Source: Progne subis subis
Lineage: Eukaryota > Chordata > Aves > Passeriformes > Hirundinidae
DNA length: 64,000 bases
Assembly (NCBI GenBank): GCA_022316685.1
Contig: JAKJHU010000063.1
Location: forward strand, 124,001-188,000
Reading direction: 5' to 3'
In this document: in pieces, positions 60,585 through 64,000 of the stretch
Layout of the letters: each line of letters starts with the position of its first letter
How positions within the stretch are numbered: the first letter of the stretch is position 1
Program-made: the position numbers and the translations under genes
Notes under the pieces: model-generated
Told to the model about the DNA's origin: nothing
The model's database searches: none
Seen by the model: the letters and a program-made list of their open reading frames with translations, nothing else

Positions 60585-62260
60585 TGTATATGAAATTTGA
60601 TTGTTTTGATGATGTAATAAACCAATAATTTTAGAAAACTTGACTGAAGCCAGAATAAGAAGTATAAACACAATTGGAAAGGGGTGTGTTACGTACACTG
60701 TTTTAAGTACAGAATCAGAGTTACTTATAAATCAAAGGAGAGTTTATGCATGGATACCATCATTTATTGAAAAGAGCAGCAGAAACACCTGGGATTCTCC
60801 CTGGAACTTCAAATGTCATGTCTTTCCCATCATGTGTAGAAAGAAAGATGTATATCTGAGCACTTAAAACCTGTATTGAAGTATACAGTTTGGAAAACCT
60901 CGGTCAAAGATTGCTGTTCATTTATTAAATGAGTTTCCTGGCACTCCCATCTTTCTTCTGTAAAAAGCGGTTTCCTGAATGTAAAATGCTCTCTTTGATA
61001 TAATGTGATGGTTTAGTTCTGTTGACTGAAAAATATCAGACTTCCATATACATTCTACAGAATTTCATAGGCATTAAATGTTCAAAATATTCTTTTATGA
61101 ACCACCCATGTAATGGCATTAGTTATCTGTATAGTGATAGATGGATTTGCAAGCCCGTATTGTAAGTATTCTTGTGAAATTTCATTTTGAGAAAGGTATT
61201 TGTAGAATGCTCAACATAAGAATACCATTATTTAAAAAAAGATAAATGCACAAAGCAGCAATCTTTGATATCAGTAAAACTGCATCCTAAATGTGCTTTG
61301 CAATAGCCCAATTTTAAATCTTTCAATATTTTTGCATTTCGGTTCAAATATAAAATATACGCTGGAAACTAAACAGATTTTATAGCCCAGTTCCATTATT
61401 TAAATCACTCTGGGCTCTGATGCTGAAAGCTACAATTCTGTCTGGAATCAAATTGTAAGGATGAGTTATAATTCCCTAATGGAAACACTGACTAATCTCA
61501 GAGTATATAGACGCTAATGGTGCCATGTAATGCATTAACAAACATGTTACTGATAAATAGGAATGAAATACGATTGGGCAGCCTCAAGGATCATCTCAGA
61601 AAAGATCTCAATTATAAAGTGTTGCAGAAGGAACTAATTAGGTTTTTCTCTCACAAAAGGCTCTGAGCCATGTGCAAGGGAAGAGGAAAAGGACTCTGAG
61701 CCTTTTGCTTTTGAAGAAACAGCCATACAAGGTCTCTGCATCAAAGTTCAGAAATCCCTATGATGCCAATGGTATAGGAGGAATCCTCAGCCTATGAAAT
61801 TGCCAGAGTTTTGCTGGCTGAAAGCAGCATTTATCTCACACCTCCGAATCTCAGCCAGGCAGCAAAGCTTGGGGGGACTTGCTGGTCCTCCTGGCTGCTT
61901 CAGGTGGCATCCTCAGCATGGCACCGACGTTCACAGACACACCTGTCCTCACCTCTGCTCTCCCTCCGCCACGGAGGGTCACACTCTCCTCCTGTGCCCT
62001 CTCCAAAGGCAGACTTCCCTACCTGTGTGGGCCTGCAGATAATCATGGTGGCTGTCCTCAAAAAATGCAATTGTAAGGACAACACAAATGGCATCAGCAT
62101 GGCTGCTGATGCAGATTGAAGCAATGATGGAGCTGGAAAAAACTTCTTCCTCACATCACATGTCTCTTCATAGGACACACAACATTATAGGCAAAGCACA
62201 CTGGTTTACCACGGGTACAGATTGATTATGCTTAACTTTCCACTTAAAGTACAGATTAAA

Positions 62261-62281
62261 ATATATATATATATATATATT
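62261..62281. repeat. (AT)n microsatellite
   Basis: Ten uninterrupted AT units followed by taatatta. Likely length-polymorphic. Confidence 0.9.
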
Positions 62282-62505
62282 AATATTATGGAATATGAGC
62301 ACATTTTTTACTTACATGAGTGGCTTTTGGGAAATAATCTGCTTAGAAGTGAAATGTTATTACAGTTAAAATTGTAACTCCATGTATCACATTTTAAATT
62401 ACTTCTGATTTAAACATTAAGTTAGAATAAAAAACAATGGCCGGTATTTATTATAGGTTAGAAAAAGAAATTGTTGTTGGAAAGAACTATAAACTGTATT
62501 GGCTT

Positions 62506-62541
62506 TAAAAGAAAAAAATAAATAATAATAAAAAAAAAATT
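62506..62541. repeat. A-rich tract with AAT units
   Basis: Mostly A with taa/aat units and a run of nine A near the end. Low complexity; no retroelement body adjoins it. Confidence 0.8.
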
Positions 62542-64000
62542 AAACCAGGATATTTATATCAAGTCAGAGAAATCGATGAGTGCTTTCTACAGCAGAGTTG
62601 GATTGCCACCCCAGCCAGGTTCAGAGCTGTTTGCCACCTCAGGTCTTGCCTGTGGATGCGCTGGAGTCCATGTGGCTGTGCAGGCAGCCTCGGAGTAACC
62701 AGCTGTGAGGAATTCTCCCAAGAGCAAAGTTGTTTTGTAGTCCCAGTATGCTCTGGCACTGATAAAAGCTGTTAAACACAAAATGAAATCATTTCACTAA
62801 GGTGCTACATGATCCTGGCTCATTAGCATTTGAGAGATAATTCTTTCATTTTCAGATTGACTTTGATACCTGTGTCCTGAGAAATAAGAGCTCTCCTACT
62901 TTCTTGTCAGCATCAGTCTCTTGGTTTTACAAACCCAGCATTTTTTCCCTCATCTTTTCCAAATTCCTTAACGTTTTTTTAAGCTTGTAGTCAAGGGAGA
63001 GTTTTGCAAGAGAGTAAATCTTCCTGTTGAGAGCAGATTCCTTTTGAAATCACAATTTTACAGCAAAACTGACCCAGAAGTGACTTGGTGAAGTTAATGG
63101 CAAGCTGATTCACTGTTCTTGTTACAATTATTTATACGATAGGTGGCAACTGAAATTTACTGGAAGTTTTGATGTTTTCCTGTCTACAAACCAGTTTCAC
63201 CTCTAGCAAAATAATTTTAATTTGGCTTGAAGATAAAACACTGAGCCAGAAAATCCTTGTAGGTTGTAGGTATCTTCTTGTGCTAGGTCCAGTGATGAAT
63301 CCTGCAAAGAGTTCCTGTGAGCATCCAGATTTCCAGTTGTTCTTCCAGCATGGATTTGGAGAATTAATATGAAGAGGAGAGAGAATTTAGGGTTTTAAGT
63401 TTAGGGGTTTTTTTCTTCTAAATCATTGTATGTAAGAGCATTGTACAAATCCCTCCCTGGAAATTTGATAGTTGGCTTCCTTCAAGCAAACACATAATTA
63501 ATATACAACGATGTTAGATATAAGTAGGGCCAAATATCCTCATGGAGTGTTAATCTGCACATTGCTAAGCCCCACATGCCACAAGGGTTTTACTTCCCTC
63601 TGCTTTGGATGGACACTATTGTAATAAATCAACATAATTTGTGGCTTCATTTTTCTATATAAAAGTAATCAGCTCTGTTTGGAATTTCAGGTGTCATGTT
63701 TCTGCCACTGAGCCTGTTTCAATCTTCTTTGAAGTGTGATATTCTGGAATGGAGAAGGAAAATGGGAGAGGGATATTTGGGACATGCTGTCCCCAGATCC
63801 CAGTGATGGGTAAAACCATAAGGACATTTTGCAAGCCGAGAGAAAAAAGCTGGGAGACTGTCAGTGCAGACAGGAGAATTGCAGGTCTCCAATCTACAAA
63901 GCCACCCTTGATCTTGTTGCAGCCTGCAGTTTGGCTTTTATTTCCTTGCTTACTTTATCCTTACTCTTTTTTCTGCACTTTGTCATTTCCAGCAGCAGGA

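Larger units (their letters stand above)
60585..64000. other. Non-coding AT-rich unique DNA
   Basis: No gene was recognised. A GC-richer patch at 61794-62119 gives overlapping plus- and minus-strand frames (up to 102 codons) with no known domain. The AT microsatellite and an A-rich tract are listed separately. The window edge gives no sign of an exon. Confidence 0.75.

Noticed and set aside
63068..63110. 'agtgacttggtgaagttaa' as an antisense SINE core
   Set aside because: The similarity is limited to about ten bases with no supporting flanking blocks.
1..64000. CRISPR array, operons or bacterial genes
   Set aside because: No regularly spaced repeats, no ribosome-binding sites or dense coding. 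The CR1 elements show vertebrate, avian DNA.

Overview
The window looks like non-coding nuclear DNA from a bird. The main support is at least four sense-strand 3' ends of chicken repeat 1 (CR1) LINEs, at about 10974, 29348, 29840 and 60098. They keep the CR1 3' hallmarks: a block like 'ggttggactcaatcttggag...cttccaa' followed by a terminal 'attctgtgattctgt'-type repeat. A solo long terminal repeat at 23723-24268 has a perfect 5-bp target-site duplication and resembles LTRs I recall from songbird genomes, so a passerine is the best guess. That last step rests on memory, not on a search.

I found no protein-coding gene, tRNA, rRNA or CRISPR array. The sequence is AT-rich and CpG-poor with no CpG island. 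The longest open frames (158, 143, 133 and 132 codons) have no recognisable domain, no codon-like structure and no convincing splice context, and several run through simple repeats or SINE/LINE relics. The window is best read as a large intron or a gene desert. Conserved exons shorter than about 50 codons could have escaped me.

Layout: 1-10973 is unique AT-rich DNA with homopolymers, a perfect 12-bp-stem hairpin at 7099-7125, a G/T-rich tract near 8.7 kb and a near-perfect palindrome at 10711-10733. A CR1 lies at 10974-11187. 11188-23717 is unique DNA with TG repeats, a CAAA-rich tract at 19.2-19.3 kb and a C16 tract at 22.8 kb. The solo LTR follows. 24274-29347 is unique DNA, then two CR1 tails sit at 29.35-29.97 kb. 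29967-40600 holds a G-quadruplex motif, a T14/A19 pair and a 20-bp perfect palindrome at 33941-33960. At 40601-40658 a nested inverted repeat carries two back-to-back octamer (ATGCAAAT) sites. A 40-bp tandem duplication is at 42511-42590. 43-59 kb is unique DNA with AT, poly-T and CA-rich tracts. An old MIR-like SINE relic lies at 59251-59365, a longer CR1 copy at 60098-60584, and the rest is unique DNA with an AT microsatellite at 62.26 kb.

The items most worth following up are the palindromes and nested inverted repeats at 40.6, 33.9, 10.7 and 7.1 kb, which no repeat family here explains, and the solo LTR with its intact target-site duplication. I do not see a new gene system in this window.
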